Shown here in pieces: positions 6,117-7,447 of a stretch of DNA of 7,447 bases (the stretch's first letter is position 1; every line of letters begins with the position of its first letter). The notes under the pieces were generated by a model, which saw nothing but the letters and a program-made list of their open reading frames with translations, searched no databases and was not told the origin of the DNA. This stretch comes from Actinoallomurus sp045806665 (GTDB lineage: Bacteria > Actinomycetota > Actinomycetes > Streptosporangiales > Streptosporangiaceae): positions 1 to 7,447 of the forward strand of contig JBJMIW010000223.1 in the NCBI GenBank assembly GCA_045806665.1. The letters run 5' to 3'. The translations under genes and the position numbers were made by a program.

Positions 6117-7235
6117 TCAACCTCCCGGCGAGTGCGGTGTGTGCGGCCTGCGCGGCCTCGGTGATTCGGCGGACGTGAACGACCTGCGCGCTCTCGGTGC
6201 TTCGGTCGATTCGGATGACCTGCGCGGTCTCGCCGATCCCGGCGACTCGGACGACTCGACGCTCGGCGCCGCCGCCGGCCGGGACGCCGACGGGCCCGAC
6301 GCCTGAGGCGGCGGGGAGCCCGGTGCCGGGGGCGCCGGGGCGGAGGTCGCCGGGACCGGTGCCGAGGTCTTCGGCGCCGGGGGCAGCACGGCGTCGCGGG
6401 GGTTCTTCTTCGGGGGGGCCACGACCACGCCGACGACGTCGAGTCCGGTGAAGTGGGTGAACGGACGGACGAAGGCGGTGCGGGTCAGCGATCCAGGCGT
6501 CCGCTCGATCCGGATCACGGTGCCGATCGGCACCCCCGGGACGTACGGCCGGTCGCCTTGCGAGCCGAAGGAGACGATGCGCTGGCCGGGCTTGATCGCC
6601 ACGGTGGAGTCGAGGAGCTCGAACGTGAGCGGCGAGCCGCTGCGCCGGCCGGTCCCCCGGACGACGCCGATCTCGCCCGATCCCTCGAGCCGCCCGCCGA
6701 CCGCGGAGGCCGCGTCGGTGGCCAGGATCACCGTGGAGGTCGTCGGTCCGACGTGAGTGACGCGCCCGACCAGCCCCTCACCGGTGATCACCGTCATGTC
6801 GGTACGGACCCCGTCGTCGCTGCCGGCGTCGATGGTGACGGTCTCCTCGACGCCCTCGCCGACGGAGACGACCTGAGCGGTGACGATCCGGTAGCCGCCG
6901 AGACCGGCGGTGCCGAGCAGCCTCCGCAGTTGCTCGGCACGGGTCTTGTCGATCTGCTGGGCGCGCAGTTGCTCGCGCAGCCGCCGGTTCTCGCGTTGCA
7001 GCCGGTTGATGCGCCGGTGCGCGTCCGGGCTGCCTACGATCGTGCTCAACGCGTGCCCGACCGGGGTCACGATGGCCGCCGCAGCGCCCTCGATCGGCCC
7101 GAAGATCGCCTCGCCGAAGGAGCGCAGTCCGCGCAGCGGTGACTGATGGCCCCCGCGATAGTCGACGGTGATCATGGCCAGTGAGATCAGCAGCAGGATC
7201 CCGAGGACGGCGCGGGTTCGCCGGGTGTCGTTCAC
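6117..7235 (-). CDS. mreC: MreC, rod shape-determining scaffold protein with long disordered tail
   Basis: MreC (372 aa) is a bitopic membrane protein whose extracytoplasmic domain activates and positions PBP2-RodA. Residues 8-25 form the membrane anchor (RAVLGILLLISLAMITVD). Residues 70-107 form a coiled coil rich in Arg, Gln and Leu (INRLQRENRRLREQL). The beta-barrel domain follows with typical motifs: VTIDAGSDDGV, GLVGRVTHVGPTTSTVILAT, the GSGEIGVVRGTG loop and YVPGVPIGTV. From about residue 274 to the end (some 99 residues) the protein is a low-complexity tail of Pro, Ala, Ser and Arg that ends in three degenerate 12-residue repeats. The start is the GTG at 7235, with AGGGAA (7243-7248) 7 nt upstream overlapping the mreB stop. 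The frame is open further upstream but only over mreB codons in another frame. The gap to mreB is 11 nt. The core is securely MreC; long Pro-rich tails occur in other actinobacterial MreC proteins, and the repeat is the unusual part. Confidence 0.95.
   Translation of the reverse strand: MNDTRRTRAVLGILLLISLAMITVDYRGGHQSPLRGLRSFGEAIFGPIEGAAAAIVTPVGHALSTIVGSPDAHRRINRLQRENRRLREQLRAQQIDKTRAEQLRRLLGTAGLGGYRIVTAQVVSVGEGVEETVTIDAGSDDGVRTDMTVITGEGLVGRVTHVGPTTSTVILATDAASAVGGRLEGSGEIGVVRGTGRRSGSPLTFELLDSTVAIKPGQRIVSFGSQGDRPYVPGVPIGTVIRIERTPGSLTRTAFVRPFTHFTGLDVVGVVVAPPKKNPRDAVLPPAPKTSAPVPATSAPAPPAPGSPPPQASGPSASRPAAAPSVESSESPGSARPRRSSESTEAPRARRSFTSAESPRPRRPHTPHSPGG
6144..6251 (-). repeat. three tandem degenerate 36-bp repeats in the 3' end of mreC
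   Basis: Units at 6216-6251, 6180-6215 and 6144-6179 encode SESPGSARPRRS, SESTEAPRARRS and FTSAESPRPRRP (MreC residues 329-364). By hand alignment neighbouring units agree at 27 and 26 of 36 bases, and all share the core CGCGCAGGT or a close variant. The encoded units put an acidic Ser/Glu part before a Pro/Arg part, giving a charged, flexible stretch just before the C-terminus. Confidence 0.7.
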
Positions 7236-7242
7236 CGGCCGG

Positions 7243-7248
7243 TTCCCT
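7243..7248 (-). promoter_or_regulatory. ribosome binding site supporting the GTG start of mreC
   Basis: AGGGAA overlaps the mreB TAG stop and ends 7 nt before the GTG at 7235. It is a weaker Shine-Dalgarno than those of mreD and mrdA, but it is the only one placed ahead of the membrane anchor. It separates this start from the longer open frame reaching up to 7304. Confidence 0.6.
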
Positions 7249-7447
7249 AACGTCGTGGTTCGGGCACGAGGACCTGGCGCAGTGCCTCGAAGTCTTCGAC
7301 GCACTTCCCAGAGCCGAGGACGACCGAGTCGAGCGGGTTGTCCACCATATGGATCGGCATGCCGGTCTCTTCCCGGAGCCGTTCGTCGATGTTCTTGAGC
7401 AGGGCGCCGCCGCCGGTCAGGACGATGCCGCGGTCCATGATGTCGCC
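7247..7447 (-). CDS. mreB: MreB, actin-like rod shape protein (C-terminal end only)
   Basis: The frame enters at the right edge and ends at TAG 7247-7249, giving the last 66 residues. GDIMDRGIVLTGGGALLKN is the conserved C-terminal nucleotide-binding (adenosine) motif of MreB, with the GGGALL signature, followed by IDERLREETGMPIHMVDNPL and the typical end VVLGSGKCVEDFEAL. MreB is the cytoplasmic actin homologue that guides the elongasome along the membrane. The ATG at 7438 is internal, not a start; the frame continues upstream to the window edge. mreC begins 11 nt downstream, so both are probably on one transcript. The operon promoter is not in view. Confidence 0.96.
   Translation of the reverse strand, partial: GDIMDRGIVLTGGGALLKNIDERLREETGMPIHMVDNPLDSVVLGSGKCVEDFEALRQVLVPEPRR

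Noticed and set aside
5899..6306. Plus-strand frame over the mreC tail that shows a repeated DLRxL pattern with many Asp residues
   Set aside because: The pattern is the antisense image of the three 36-bp repeats in mreC; no ribosome binding site or partner gene supports it as a gene.

Overview
The window is high-GC DNA (roughly 70% by eye) with every real gene on the minus strand. It carries the actinobacterial cell-elongation (elongasome) operon, read from high to low coordinates as mreB (3' end only) - mreC - mreD - mrdA/PBP2 - rodA. Below it lie a broken PIN-domain gene and then a nearly complete radical SAM gene of the TIGR03960 type, which runs off the left edge. The GC content, the GTG and TTG starts, the gene order and the actinobacterial character of the PBP2 and radical SAM proteins point to a filamentous or rod-shaped actinomycete. 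Streptosporangiales or Streptomyces relatives are my guess; the sequence in view does not fix the genus.

Layout: 7447-7247 is the C-terminus of MreB. 7235-6117 is MreC, with a GTG start and a long Pro/Ala/Ser/Arg-rich tail containing a three-copy 12-residue repeat. 6113-5568 is MreD. 5552-3408 is the class B penicillin-binding protein PBP2, with a TTG start behind a strong Shine-Dalgarno. 3411-2245 is RodA, whose start overlaps the PBP2 stop as ATGA. 2244-1924 holds the C-terminal half of a VapC-like PIN domain with no N-terminal catalytic half, in the same frame as rodA directly after its stop codon. 1923-1828 is a short intergenic region with a candidate promoter. 1827-1 is the radical SAM gene, lacking only its extreme C-terminus.

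How the genes work together: MreB filaments, the MreC periplasmic-side scaffold and the MreD membrane protein organise the RodA glycosyltransferase and PBP2 transpeptidase pair that builds lateral-wall (in mycelial actinomycetes, mainly spore-wall) peptidoglycan. Gaps of 11, 3 and 15 nt plus a 4-nt overlap indicate one transcript with translational coupling. Its promoter must lie upstream of mreB, outside the window. The radical SAM protein is a common actinobacterial neighbour of this cluster but has no established function; it appears to have its own promoter.

I found no convincing new system. The items most worth a second look are the PIN-domain remnant between rodA and the radical SAM gene, the repeat-bearing disordered MreC tail, and the uncharacterised radical SAM enzyme. 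No tRNA, rRNA, CRISPR array, insertion sequence or clear rho-independent terminator was seen, and no gene-free stretch exceeds 300 bases.
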